From assembly GCF_001544475.1 (NCBI RefSeq), contig NZ_FCNW02000055.1:1-33382 (forward strand): DNA of 33,382 nucleotides, read 5' to 3'. Positions within the stretch are counted from its first letter, which is position 1, and every line of letters starts with the position of its first letter. The notes under the pieces were generated by a model. It saw nothing but the letters and a program-made list of their open reading frames with translations. It had not been told where the DNA came from and ran no database searches. Positions 1-8,424 of this stretch are shown piece by piece. The position numbers were made by a program, and so were the translations under genes. Source of the stretch: Caballeronia humi (GTDB lineage Bacteria > Pseudomonadota > Gammaproteobacteria > Burkholderiales > Burkholderiaceae).

Positions 1-332
1 CTGCTTTCTTTGCTTACTTTCTTTGCAGCAGCAAAGAAAGTGAGTCCCGCCCCGGACAGGGGCAGAGCTAATAGACCGCTAAAAAAGCAAGTTTCATGGG
101 AGCACAGGCGCATCAAACGGTTTAAGCAAACAACCGCCCCAAGCGCCAGCGTAAAACCTTGTGCAAAGAAAGTGAGTCCCGCCCCGGACAGGGGCAGAGC
201 GAATAGGCCGCTAAGAAAGAAAGTTCCATCGGAGCACGAGCGCAGCAAACGGTTTAAGCAAACAACCGCCTCGCGCGCCAGCGTCAAATCCCCGACCCAA
301 GCGCCAGCGTCAAACCTTGCGAGAGCGAGAAT
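1..332. repeat. Tandem 132-bp intergenic repeat with hairpins
   Basis: Two near-identical copies run head to tail with a 132-bp period: copy 1 from about 31 to 162, copy 2 from 163 to about 290, and a partial third piece at 297-318. Each copy starts with the block GCAAAGAAAGTGAGTCCCGC, carries the short hairpin GCCCC-ggaca-GGGGC (49-63 and 181-195) and contains a shared TTTAAGCAAACAACCGCC block (121-138, 253-270). In front of copy 1 is a perfect 11-bp inverted repeat, ACTTTCTTTGC-agca-GCAAAGAAAGT (16-41). From memory, this hairpin and the block after it resemble a dispersed intergenic element common in Burkholderia sensu lato. The stretch lies downstream of fliR, and I see no credible gene in it. 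Confidence 0.75.
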
Positions 333-1130
333 TCACCCCGCAAACCCCGCCGCAACCCGCCCCATCTGCCCGATCCCGTTCTCGAAAACCCGCTGAAAGA
401 ACGGCAAGAGATTGGGCACCATGAGTTGCAACAGCAGTAGTCCAACGAGCATCGTCACGGGAAACCCGACCTGAAATATCCCGATCTGCGGCGCGGCGCG
501 ATTAAGAATCCCGAGCGCGAGATTGGAGATAAGCAGCGCGGCAACAACCGGCAACGCCAACAAAAGCCCCGTGGAAAACATGCTCGCGCCGTAAGAAGCC
601 AGAACCTTCCACCCTTGTGCATGCGCCGCAGCCCCGACCACATTCACCCCGATCGGCACAGACTGAAACGTGGTGACAAGCGCGGCGATCATCTGCAAAT
701 GCCCGTCGAAAACAAGAAACGCGAGCATCGCGATCGTATTCAGATACCGCGAAATCACAACAGCATTACCCCCGGCGCGCGGATCGTAAAGCATCGCAAA
801 GCCGAGACCCATTTGCTGCCCGATGAACTCGCCCGCCGCATCGATCGCGGCGAACGCGACCTGCATCGTCACGCCGAGCGCCGCGCCGATCAGGAACTGA
901 TTGACCATGATCCACACACCATCGGCGGAGAAGACGGTGACCTGCGGCACAGCACCGAGTGTCGGCGCGACGATCAGCGTGATAAAGCCAGCCAGGCTGA
1001 CCTTCACCCGCACCGGAATCCCCATATGACTGAGAACCGGCGCAGTCGCGATCAAAGCGAGGATGCGCACGAACGGCCACAGAAACGACGTGAGCCAGAC
1101 ATTGAGCTGCGCGTAAGTGACGGAGAACAT
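333..1130 (-). CDS. fliR: Flagellar export gate protein FliR
   Basis: This 265-aa protein is FliR, a polytopic inner-membrane component of the flagellar type III export gate that assembles with FliP and FliQ into the channel for rod, hook and filament subunits. The sequence starts MFSVTYAQLNVWLTSFLWPF and is hydrophobic throughout, with several predicted helices. It has the family's usual length and the typical C-terminal segment around LLLLQLMVPNLLPFFQRVFE. It is the last gene of the minus-strand fli operon. Its ATG lies 10 bp after the fliQ stop, which suggests coupled translation. Downstream is the repeat at the window's left edge; no clear U-tract terminator is visible there. Confidence 0.96.
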   Translation of the reverse strand: MFSVTYAQLNVWLTSFLWPFVRILALIATAPVLSHMGIPVRVKVSLAGFITLIVAPTLGAVPQVTVFSADGVWIMVNQFLIGAALGVTMQVAFAAIDAAGEFIGQQMGLGFAMLYDPRAGGNAVVISRYLNTIAMLAFLVFDGHLQMIAALVTTFQSVPIGVNVVGAAAHAQGWKVLASYGASMFSTGLLLALPVVAALLISNLALGILNRAAPQIGIFQVGFPVTMLVGLLLLQLMVPNLLPFFQRVFENGIGQMGRVAAGFAG

Positions 1131-1140
1131 CTGCGTGGAA

Positions 1141-1410
1141 TCAGCCGGTAATCGCGGGCGTGATGGTGAACATGTGACGCATGTAGTCGAGCAGCGTCGA
1201 GAGCATCCACGGTCCGGCGATCACGAGCGTCACCGCGACCGCGATCAGCTTCGGAATGAACGAAAGCGTCGATTCGTTGATCTGCGTAGCCGCCTGAAAA
1301 AGACTCACCACCAGCCCCACGACCAGCGCAACCAGCAACAGGGGCGACGCGAGCATCAGCGCGACATACATCGCCTGGTGCGACATCGACATGACGGATT
1401 CGGGTGTCAT
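1141..1410 (-). CDS. fliQ: Flagellar export gate protein FliQ
   Basis: An 89-aa protein with two transmembrane helices, the expected size for FliQ, which packs around the FliP-FliR core of the flagellar type III export gate. It starts MTPESVMSMSHQAMYVALML and carries the conserved stretch SLFQAATQINESTLSFIPKL between its two helices. A good ribosome site (GAGGAAGAG) lies just upstream of the ATG in the 24-bp gap after fliP. It sits between fliP and fliR, as expected for the operon. Confidence 0.96.
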   Translation of the reverse strand: MTPESVMSMSHQAMYVALMLASPLLLVALVVGLVVSLFQAATQINESTLSFIPKLIAVAVTLVIAGPWMLSTLLDYMRHMFTITPAITG

Positions 1411-1434
1411 CTGCGTCTCTTCCTCAAACGAAAC

Positions 1435-2202
1435 TTAAACGAAGCTCTGTGCCAGCGAGCCGATCAGCAACTGCCAGCCATCGACGAGCACGAACAGCAT
1501 CAGCTTGAACGGCAGCGCGATCGTCGTGGGCGACACCATCATCATCCCCATCGACATCAAGACGCTAGCCACCACCATGTCGATGATGAGAAACGGAATG
1601 AAGATCGTGAAGCCGATCTGAAACCCCGTCTTCAGTTCGCTCGTCAAAAACGACGGCACCAGCAGCGACAGCGGCACGTCTTCCGGACCGTTCATCGGCG
1701 GCGCCTTGGCAATCTTCGCGAAGAGCGCGAGATCGGTTTCGCGCGTCTGACGCAACATGAACTGCTTGAACGGGCCGATGCCGCGCTGCATCGCCTGGTC
1801 CATCGTGATCGTGCCTTCGGAGAAGGGCTTGTAGGCGTCCGTGTAAGCGCGGTCCAGGACCGGCGACATCACGAACAGCGAGAGAAACAGCGCGAGCCCG
1901 ACGATCACCTGATTCGGCGGCGTGTTCGACGCGCCGAGCGCCTGCCTCAGCAGCGACAGCACGATGATGATGCGCGTGAAGCTCGTCATCATCAGGACCA
2001 TCGCGGGCAGGAACGACAGCATCGTGAGCAGCAGCATCGTCTGGACGCTGAGCGAATACGTCGTGCCGCCGTTGGGGCCGGGACTCGTGTTGAATGCGGG
2101 CAGGCCCGCCGTGCTTTGCGCGAGAGCCGCGTAGGGGAGGGCGGCGATCACGACCGGCAAGCCCAGCTTCACACCACGCGCGATAAAACGACTGACCTGC
2201 AT
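1435..2202 (-). CDS. fliP: Flagellar export gate protein FliP
   Basis: FliP, 255 aa, forms the core ring of the flagellar type III export gate in the inner membrane. Residues 1-28 form a cleavable signal peptide ending near AALAQS, as in other FliP proteins. The family signatures follow: a helix around LLTMLSFLPAMVLMMTSFTR, the segment RQALGASNTPPNQVIVGLAL, a periplasmic loop, and a C-terminal pair of helices with GFQIGFTIFIPFLIIDMVVA. The ATG follows the fliO TAA stop directly with no gap, so translation is almost certainly coupled. Confidence 0.97.
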   Translation of the reverse strand: MQVSRFIARGVKLGLPVVIAALPYAALAQSTAGLPAFNTSPGPNGGTTYSLSVQTMLLLTMLSFLPAMVLMMTSFTRIIIVLSLLRQALGASNTPPNQVIVGLALFLSLFVMSPVLDRAYTDAYKPFSEGTITMDQAMQRGIGPFKQFMLRQTRETDLALFAKIAKAPPMNGPEDVPLSLLVPSFLTSELKTGFQIGFTIFIPFLIIDMVVASVLMSMGMMMVSPTTIALPFKLMLFVLVDGWQLLIGSLAQSFV

Positions 2203-2718
2203 TTACTTGCTCCCGCCCGCGAACTTCTGCAGACGCTTGTTGGCTTCGCCCGCGAGTGCGTCGCGAAACCGTTGACCGAAGGTGCCTTGCAACGTTTGCG
2301 CGGGCGCCGGCGTTTCAGTGCCGATCCCGCCTGCCTCGGCCGATCCGGCGGGCATCGTGTGCAGAAGCCGCACGTTGCCCGGACCCGCGCCGACGACGAG
2401 CCACGTATCGCCGATCTCGACGACCGCAACACGCTCCTTGTTACCGAGCGACGCGCCGCCGACCACCTTCACGAGCCCTGTGCGCTTGCCGCCTTGATAG
2501 CCGAGCTTGCGGGCGAGCCACGCGCAGCCGAACACGAAGCCGATCACGATGACGAGACCGAAGAGCGTCTGGAACACCGCGCCGAACCCAAGCGACGGCA
2601 CCGCCGACCCCGCGCCGACGCTCGAAGCGATCTGCGCGGCGTGGTTCACGGCGTTCATGTCGGCGGCGTGTGCGAACAAGGGCGCGGCAGCGGCGAGCGC
2701 GACGATCAGGCGTTTCAT
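2203..2718 (-). CDS. fliO: Flagellar export gate assembly protein FliO
   Basis: A 171-aa FliO, a bitopic membrane protein that helps assemble the FliP ring. A likely signal peptide covers residues 1-18 (MKRLIVALAAAAPLFAHAAD). One transmembrane helix lies at about residues 47-67 (FGLVIVIGFVFGCAWLARKL), followed by a cytoplasmic FliO domain with ERVAVVEIGDTWLVVGAGPG. The start overlaps the fliN stop by 4 bp (ATGA), and the stop abuts the fliP ATG. FliO is the most variable gate protein; position and domain together make the call secure. Confidence 0.93.
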   Translation of the reverse strand: MKRLIVALAAAAPLFAHAADMNAVNHAAQIASSVGAGSAVPSLGFGAVFQTLFGLVIVIGFVFGCAWLARKLGYQGGKRTGLVKVVGGASLGNKERVAVVEIGDTWLVVGAGPGNVRLLHTMPAGSAEAGGIGTETPAPAQTLQGTFGQRFRDALAGEANKRLQKFAGGSK

Positions 2719-3164
2719 CGATTCAGCTTCCGGATGCGTTCCGACGGCGTGATGATGTCGGTCAGGCGAATGCCGAACTTGTCGTTCACTACGACCACTT
2801 CGCCCTGCGCGATGAGGCAGCCGTTCACGAGCACGTCCATCGGTTCGCCGGCGAGGCCGTCGAGTTCGACGACCGAGCCCTGCGCCAGTTGCAGCAGGTT
2901 GCGGATCGCGATCTTCGTGCGCCCGAGTTCCACCGTCATCTGCACGGGGATGTCGAGGATCATGTCGATGTCATTGCGCGTCGAGGGCGCGGCGGCCTTC
3001 GAGAGCGGCTGGAACACGCCAGCGGTAGTGGCCGCCGGGGTATCGTTGCCGTTCTGTTCGGCGAGCGCGCTGGCCCAGTCGTCCATCGCGATCTCTTCGT
3101 TCTTCAGCGGGTCGCCGATGCCCATCGAGCCGGGCAACGTGCCTTCTTGCATCAAGTCACTCAT
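2715..3164 (-). CDS. fliN: Flagellar motor switch protein FliN
   Basis: FliN, 149 aa from the ATG chosen here, is a C-ring component that works with FliM and FliG in torque generation and switching and helps dock the FliH-FliI export complex. An acidic N-terminal tail of about 60 residues is followed by a SpoA (surface presentation of antigens) domain, with LDIPVQMTVELGRTKIAIRN and the terminal RLTDIITPSERIRKL. The frame also has a GTG two codons upstream (3170), but it lies inside the ribosome-binding stretch AAGGAAGGTGGAT, so the ATG at 3164 is preferred. The gene overlaps the fliM end by 8 bp and the fliO start by 4 bp. Confidence 0.96.
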   Translation of the reverse strand: MSDLMQEGTLPGSMGIGDPLKNEEIAMDDWASALAEQNGNDTPAATTAGVFQPLSKAAAPSTRNDIDMILDIPVQMTVELGRTKIAIRNLLQLAQGSVVELDGLAGEPMDVLVNGCLIAQGEVVVVNDKFGIRLTDIITPSERIRKLNR

Positions 3165-4155
3165 ATCCACCTTCCTTCATCGTGTCCGTCGCGCTGATCA
3201 TCTTCTGCACGCGCAACGCGTATTGACCATTGAAAATTCCGTAGCCGCATTCCATCACCGGCACGCCATCCACCTTCGCCACGACCTGCTCGGGCACGTT
3301 GATCGGCAGGACGTCGCCGACGCGCATGTTGAGAATCTGCGCGAACGAGGAGCGGATTTCCGCGAGATCGACCGTCAGCTCGACTTCCGCCGTCTGCACC
3401 TGCTGCGAGAGCACGCGCACCCAGCGACGGTCGATTTCGAGCGCTTCGCCCTGGATCGGCGAGGAGAGCACGTCGCGGATCGGCTCGATCATCGAGTACG
3501 GCATGCAGATGTGGAGCGTGCCGCCCGTCGTGCCGAACTCGATCGAAAACTGCGTGACGATGACGATTTCGTTCGGCGTCGCGACGTTGGCGAACTGCGT
3601 GTGCATCTCCGAGCGCACGTGTTCGAACTGCAACGGCCGCACGCTTTTCCACGACGCCGTGTAGTGCTCGAACACGAGGTTCAAGAGCTTGCTGATGATG
3701 CGTTGCTCGGTCTGCGTGAATTCGCGGCCTTCGACGCGCGTATGAAACCGCCCGTCGCCGCCGAACAGGTTATCGACCACGAAGAACACGAGGTTTGGAT
3801 CGAAGACGAAGAGCGACGTACCGCGCAACGGCTTCACGTGGACCAGATTCAGGTTGGTCGGGATCGGCAGGTTGCGGGTGAATTCGCTGTACTTCTGCAC
3901 CTTCACCGGACCGACGGAGATTTCCGCCGAGCGCCGCATGAAGTTGAAGATACCGACGCGCATCAGGCGCGCGAAGCGGTCGTTGATGATTTCGAGGCCG
4001 GGCATCCGGCCGCGGACGATGCGTTCCTGCGTCGCGATGTTGTACGGGCGCACGCCTGCCGGCTTGTTCTCGTCCGAGATCTGGTCGACTTCGCCGGTGA
4101 CGCCCTTGAGGAGGGCATCGACCTCCTCCTGCGACATGAATTCTTCGTGGCCCAT
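3157..4155 (-). CDS. fliM: Flagellar motor switch protein FliM
   Basis: FliM, 332 aa, is the C-ring protein that binds phosphorylated CheY and FliG and so sets the direction of motor rotation. The N-terminal CheY-binding motif is visible as MSQEEVDALLKG near residues 7-18. A CheC-like middle domain carries VFFVVDNLFGGDGR, and a C-terminal SpoA domain (about 250-325) ends with the FliN-like IFNGQYALRVQKMI. A ribosome site AAAGGAAC precedes the ATG. It lies 30 bp after fliL, and its last bases overlap the fliN start. Confidence 0.97.
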   Translation of the reverse strand: MGHEEFMSQEEVDALLKGVTGEVDQISDENKPAGVRPYNIATQERIVRGRMPGLEIINDRFARLMRVGIFNFMRRSAEISVGPVKVQKYSEFTRNLPIPTNLNLVHVKPLRGTSLFVFDPNLVFFVVDNLFGGDGRFHTRVEGREFTQTEQRIISKLLNLVFEHYTASWKSVRPLQFEHVRSEMHTQFANVATPNEIVIVTQFSIEFGTTGGTLHICMPYSMIEPIRDVLSSPIQGEALEIDRRWVRVLSQQVQTAEVELTVDLAEIRSSFAQILNMRVGDVLPINVPEQVVAKVDGVPVMECGYGIFNGQYALRVQKMISATDTMKEGGYE

Positions 4156-4185
4156 TGCTGTTCCTTTCGTGGTCAGCGGTCGGTC

Positions 4186-4680
4186 TTACTGAACGACGAA
4201 TTCGGTGAACAGCACTTCGTCGACGCGCACCGGCTTTTCGGCGGTGCTCGCCGTCACTTCGATGGCCGTGCGCAGGTCGCTGGCGAGCGTGCGCTTGCCT
4301 TCGAGCGTCGCGAGGTCATCGGGGCGCTTGGCCGAGAGCATCATCAGCACGCGGCTGCGGATCTCGGGCATGCGCTCGGTGAGCATCGGCTGGGACTTCT
4401 CGTCACGCAGCTTCAGCGTGAGGCCGGTGCGCAGGTAGTGCATCGCGCCATCGTCGGATTGCAGGTTGACGGTGATCGATTCGAGCGGGAAGAACACGGG
4501 CGGCGGGACCGGCGCGGGCTTCGCGGGGCCGTGCGAGCCGAACTTGTTGATCGCGTAGTAAGTGCCCCCGGCGCCCGCGCCGAGAAGCACGATCGCGCCG
4601 ATCGCGATGACGAGCGTGCGCTTGAGCTTGCCGCTCTTCGCGTTGACGATGGGTTGCTGGTTTGCGGTCGTGGTTGCCAT
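4186..4680 (-). CDS. fliL: Flagellar basal-body protein FliL
   Basis: FliL, 164 aa, is a single-pass inner-membrane protein that rings the stator units and supports motor output. The cytoplasmic tail (residues 1-22) is basic at KSGKLKR. The helix follows at about 23-45 (LVIAIGAIVLLGAGAGGTYY), then a proline-rich stretch and the periplasmic domain, with FFPLESITVNLQSDDGAMHY and the terminal VDEVLFTEFVVQ typical of the family. A ribosome site AGAGGTAAG precedes the ATG. It follows the largest gap inside the operon, 242 bp after fliK, so an internal promoter is possible although none was recognised. Confidence 0.95.
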   Translation of the reverse strand: MATTTANQQPIVNAKSGKLKRTLVIAIGAIVLLGAGAGGTYYAINKFGSHGPAKPAPVPPPVFFPLESITVNLQSDDGAMHYLRTGLTLKLRDEKSQPMLTERMPEIRSRVLMMLSAKRPDDLATLEGKRTLASDLRTAIEVTASTAEKPVRVDEVLFTEFVVQ

Positions 4681-4922
4681 GGATGCTTACCTCTTTCTGT
4701 AGCCTGCATTGTTCGCGAAAGAGGAGCCCGGCGATGGGTCGAACAGAAGGGGGTTTTGGGGTTAATCCGTCGTTTGTGGCGTGAAGGAGACGCGCGGAGC
4801 CGAGCAGGACAGAACAGGCGCGATCAGCGGATGCGTGCTGATTCGTGCATGTTGCCCGCAGTTAACGCCAAAAGGCCACTCGCGCGACGCGAGCAGCCTT
4901 CAATGCTTGAAGCCGAATCCCG

Positions 4923-6344
4923 TCAGGCAAACGTGTCCACGAGCCCCACGGTTCGCCGCGTCGGCATGTTCACGGCCGTCGTGCCGCCCGAATCGTCGAC
5001 TCCGGCGACCCCGCCGCCATCCCGCCCGCCGCGTCCTGATTCCCGCCCGCCTTGCTGGCCGGATTGCCCCGACTGCCGCGCGAACCCGTCATTCACGCTC
5101 GTGCTGCCGAGACTGATCCCGTTCGCCTCCATCGCCTCGCGCAGCTTCGGCAGCGCCGCCTCGACGGCCTCGCGCACCTGCGCGTGCTGCGACACGAAAA
5201 GCGCGTGCGCGTGGTTGTCGTTGACCTGAAGCGTCACCTGCAGCGGCCCGAGATCCTTCGGATTCAACGTCAGTTCCGCGCTCTGCTGATGCGCGTTCGA
5301 CAGGAACACGACCTTCTGGCTGAACGCATCGTCCCAGGCGGAGCTGCCGACGTGCGGCGCGATCGCCGCGCTCGTCGCCGCGGCCATCGTGCCTTGCGCG
5401 CCCGAGGTCCCCGAATTCGCCGATGCCGCTTGCAGCGCGCTCGCGTGCAGCGCGGCGTCGGCGGTTTGCTTGTAGGCGGTGGTGCTGTCGTCGGGCGGCA
5501 TCGAGACGGGGATCGGCTGCGCGTTCGTGAGAGCGGCGGCGTCGGTGGCTTGGGATTTGGTGTTCTTGCCGTCGCCGAGCGTATCGCCGAGGCCGACCGT
5601 GCGCTTTGCCTTGCCTGCGTCCGCGTTGCCGGTGTTCGCCGCTGTTCCGGCATCCGGGGAGCCAGAGCCGGAGCCCGTCGGCGCTTGCACGGGAGTTTTG
5701 CTGTTCATCGCTGCGAGCGCTGCCTGAAGCGCGTCCTGCGGCGTCTGCGATGCCTGCGCGGCGTCCGTCGCCTTGTGCGCGTCGGGTTTCGCGTCCGTCT
5801 CACCGGTGGCGCTCGCATCGGTCGCTGCGTCCGCGCCGCTCAGCGATTGCGCCGCGCTCGCCAGATCGGCCAGCGCCGCGTCCGTTCCGTCCGCCGCTCC
5901 GGCACGCGCTTTCGCAAGCGCCGCTGCCGCCGCATCCGCGGCGGCCTTGGCGACGGCCGCTTTCGCATCGGCCTGCGTCGTCGGCTGCGCTGCGTCCTTC
6001 GTGCTGCCCGCGTCCGCATCGGCGTCGGCGGACGGCTTCGGCGCGTCGGTCTTGCCGGACTGATCGCTCTTGTCGGCGGCAGCGGTCGTTTCATCCGTGT
6101 CGTCCGATGCATCCGGCGCAGAAGGCTGAGGCGCGTCGTGCACGCTCGTGTGCGGCGCTGCGAGCTTCGCCGCCGATGCCGCCACCTTCGCCTGCGCTTC
6201 GGCGTTCGCCTTGTCGGCCATGCTTTGCAGCGTTACGCCGAACGACGCGAAAGCCCCTTCATCGCGCGACGACGATACCGCTTTCCCCTTTGCTACCGGA
6301 GACGTCGCGCCGATGAGCGCTTTGCCAAACGAAACGGACGACAT
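4923..6344 (-). CDS. fliK: Flagellar hook-length control protein FliK
   Basis: FliK, 473 aa, is a secreted molecular ruler that measures the hook and then triggers FlhB to switch export from hook to filament subunits. The first 330 or so residues are of low complexity, rich in Ala, Asp, Thr and Gln, as is usual for the ruler part. The conserved hook-length domain lies at about 340-425, with QSAELTLNPKDLGPLQVTLQ and VREAVEAALPKLREAMEANG. A Gly/Gln-rich tail follows. The ATG has an AAGAGGTC ribosome site and lies 50 bp after fliJ. The window also encodes a second, shorter FliK-like protein near 14 kb; this operon copy is the better candidate for the true hook ruler. Confidence 0.94.
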   Translation of the reverse strand: MSSVSFGKALIGATSPVAKGKAVSSSRDEGAFASFGVTLQSMADKANAEAQAKVAASAAKLAAPHTSVHDAPQPSAPDASDDTDETTAAADKSDQSGKTDAPKPSADADADAGSTKDAAQPTTQADAKAAVAKAAADAAAAALAKARAGAADGTDAALADLASAAQSLSGADAATDASATGETDAKPDAHKATDAAQASQTPQDALQAALAAMNSKTPVQAPTGSGSGSPDAGTAANTGNADAGKAKRTVGLGDTLGDGKNTKSQATDAAALTNAQPIPVSMPPDDSTTAYKQTADAALHASALQAASANSGTSGAQGTMAAATSAAIAPHVGSSAWDDAFSQKVVFLSNAHQQSAELTLNPKDLGPLQVTLQVNDNHAHALFVSQHAQVREAVEAALPKLREAMEANGISLGSTSVNDGFARQSGQSGQQGGRESGRGGRDGGGVAGVDDSGGTTAVNMPTRRTVGLVDTFA

Positions 6345-6394
6345 GCTTGACCTCTTGATCCTGAATGATTTGATGGTGATGCGTTTCCCGCGCG

Positions 6395-6844
6395 TCAGGC
6401 CTTTTCGGCCCGCATGCGCAGAATCTTTGCGGAATGTTCGTCGGAATCGCGCTGCTCGACGCGCGCCGACTTTTTCGCGAGCACGGCTTCCCCTCGCGCC
6501 GCGAGCACTTCATACGAGCCGAGCTTCTGCTTCTTCAGGCGCCATTCGTTCTTGACGGCCTCGAGCCGCTGGTCGAACGTCAGGAAAAGCTCGCGCTGCT
6601 GCTCGATCGCGGAATCGAGCGTATCGATGAAAGCCTGGAAGTTGCGCAGCGTCTGCGCGTTCGTCCCCTGTTGCGCCGATGCCGTGAACCGCGCGTGATA
6701 CTCGTCGCGATAGGCGATAAGCGAATCCAGTTGCGCCTCGACCTCGTTTCGCTCCTGCTGGAGCTTGCCGAGTTTCTTGGTGGCGGCGTCGAGTTCTTCG
6801 TCCGCGAGGTTGATCAGCGTCTTGATCGGCAGATGTTTTGACAT
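6395..6844 (-). CDS. fliJ: Flagellar export protein FliJ
   Basis: FliJ, 149 aa, is a soluble coiled-coil stalk protein that sits in the FliI hexamer and contacts FlhA, coupling the ATPase to the export gate and recycling chaperones. The sequence is almost entirely charged heptad-like helix, for example DEELDAATKKLGKLQQERNE and the later RLEAVKNEWRLKKQKLGSYE, in two long helices as expected. Length and position directly after fliI fit the family. The ATG lies 14 bp after the fliI stop, with GAGGAA about ten bases upstream. Confidence 0.94.
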   Translation of the reverse strand: MSKHLPIKTLINLADEELDAATKKLGKLQQERNEVEAQLDSLIAYRDEYHARFTASAQQGTNAQTLRNFQAFIDTLDSAIEQQRELFLTFDQRLEAVKNEWRLKKQKLGSYEVLAARGEAVLAKKSARVEQRDSDEHSAKILRMRAEKA

Positions 6845-6858
6845 GGGCTTCAGGTTCC

Positions 6859-8424
6859 TCAGCTACCTTGTTCGAATAATTGGTCGAGTTGAGCGAGACT
6901 TGGTTCGAATTCCGCCTGCTCGCGAAATCCCTGCTGCAAAAAGGCTTCCATACGCGGATAAAGTGCAATCGCGCGGTCGAGCAGCTGGTCCCGGCCGCTC
7001 GAATACGCGCCGACGTTGATGAGGTCGCGGTTGCGCTGATAACGCGACAGCATCTGCTTGAACATGCGCACGCGGTCGAGGTGCTTGTCGTCGATCAGCG
7101 CGGTCATTGCGCGGCTGATCGACGCTTCGATGTCGATAGCGGGATAGTGGCCGGCTTCCGCGAGCGACCGCGACAGCACGATGTGGCCGTCGAGAATCGC
7201 GCGCGCGGAGTCGGCGATCGGGTCCTGCTGATCGTCGCCTTCTGTCAATACCGTATAGAACGCGGTGATCGATCCGCCGCCCTCCGGCCCGTTGCCCGTG
7301 CGCTCGACGAGCGCCGGCAGCTTCGCGAATACCGACGGCGGATAGCCCTTTGTCGCGGGCGGCTCGCCGATCGCGAGCGCGATCTCGCGCTGTGCCATCG
7401 CGTAGCGGGTGAGCGAATCCATCAGCAGAAGAACGTGCTTGCCCTGATCGCGGAAATATTCGGCGAGCGAGGTCGCGTAGGTCGCGCCCTGCATCCGCAG
7501 GATCGGCGAAACGTCCGCCGGAGCCGCCACGACCACCGAGCGCGCAAGTCCGTCCTCGCCCAGAATCTGCTCGATGAATTCCTTCACCTCGCGGCCGCGC
7601 TCGCCGATCAGGCCGATCACGATCACTTCGGCGCTCGTATAGCGCGCCATCGTGCCGAGCAGCACCGATTTACCGACGCCGGAGCCTGCAAAAAGCCCCA
7701 TGCGCTGGCCGCGTCCGACGGTCAGCAGCGAATTGATCGCCCGTACGCCGACGTCGAGCACCTTGTGGATTGGCTCGCGGTTGAGCGGATTGATGGTCGC
7801 CGATGTGAGCGGCGCATCGGTTCTGGAGCCAAGCGGGCCGAGTCCGTCGAGCGGACGGCCGGACGCATCGACCACGCGCCCGAGCATTTCCCAGCCGACC
7901 GGCAGGCGCTTCGCACCTGCCATCGGATCGTTGATCGGCGCGCTTTCCAGCGGATAGACGCGCGCGCCGGGCAACAGACCCGATGTTTCGGTGGTCGGCA
8001 TCAGGAACAGTTTGTCGCCTGCAAAGCCGACCACTTCGGCTTCGGCCATCGGAATCGAACTGCCGGCGGGCAGCTCGATCATGCATTCGGAGCCGACGCC
8101 GAGCTTCAGCCCGACCGCTTCCAGCACGAGTCCGGCGGCGCGCGTGAGGCGGCCGCACGGACGCAGCGGCCGCGCAATCGCGCTGCGCGCCTTGAGCGCG
8201 TCGAGCTGGGCGCGCCAGCCGTCGATATGCGCATTACCGGCGAGATTCGCGAGCTGGACGATGGTCTGCGCCGCGCGTTGCTCGATGTCCGGCTCGACGA
8301 GATCGGTTTCGCTCAAGAGCGGTCCGAACGATGCCCGCGCGAGTTCCTGTTCGAGTTCGCTCAGGCCGTCCTGCGTGATGCGGCGGACGGCGGGCGGATG
8401 TGAAGCGATATGCGAATTCACCAC
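6859..8424 (-). CDS. fliI: Flagellum-specific ATPase FliI
   Basis: FliI, 521 aa, is the hexameric ATPase of the flagellar export apparatus, related to F1 beta. The Walker A loop GLFAGSGVGKSVLLG is near residue 245 and the Walker B strand HVLLLMDSLTRYAMAQRE near 330, followed by the family stretch GEPPATKGYPPSVFAKLPAL. It is longer than the enteric enzyme because of an N-terminal extension of several tens of residues. The start is GTG at 8424, or the next GTG codon, behind a strong GGGAGG ribosome site. No ATG exists at this position, and the start overlaps the fliH stop by 7 bp. Confidence 0.96.
   Translation of the reverse strand: MVNSHIASHPPAVRRITQDGLSELEQELARASFGPLLSETDLVEPDIEQRAAQTIVQLANLAGNAHIDGWRAQLDALKARSAIARPLRPCGRLTRAAGLVLEAVGLKLGVGSECMIELPAGSSIPMAEAEVVGFAGDKLFLMPTTETSGLLPGARVYPLESAPINDPMAGAKRLPVGWEMLGRVVDASGRPLDGLGPLGSRTDAPLTSATINPLNREPIHKVLDVGVRAINSLLTVGRGQRMGLFAGSGVGKSVLLGTMARYTSAEVIVIGLIGERGREVKEFIEQILGEDGLARSVVVAAPADVSPILRMQGATYATSLAEYFRDQGKHVLLLMDSLTRYAMAQREIALAIGEPPATKGYPPSVFAKLPALVERTGNGPEGGGSITAFYTVLTEGDDQQDPIADSARAILDGHIVLSRSLAEAGHYPAIDIEASISRAMTALIDDKHLDRVRMFKQMLSRYQRNRDLINVGAYSSGRDQLLDRAIALYPRMEAFLQQGFREQAEFEPSLAQLDQLFEQGS

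Noticed and set aside
10..396. A 128-codon open frame over the left-edge repeat
   Set aside because: The protein repeats itself because the DNA is a tandem repeat, and its end overlaps fliR. No ribosome site was noticed; this is a common false call for this element.
4879..4893. Hairpin in the fliK-fliL gap as a terminator
   Set aside because: The six-base stem has no T-run in the operon's direction, and fliL must still be expressed.
1117..5229. A 1370-codon open frame on the plus strand
   Set aside because: It runs antisense through fliQ to fliL and part of fliK. Its Arg/His-rich sequence is typical of a GC-rich shadow frame, and the genes opposite are certain.
6880..8403. A 507-codon open frame antisense to fliI
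   Set aside because: It lies entirely opposite a strongly conserved gene and has low-complexity Arg/His-rich content.
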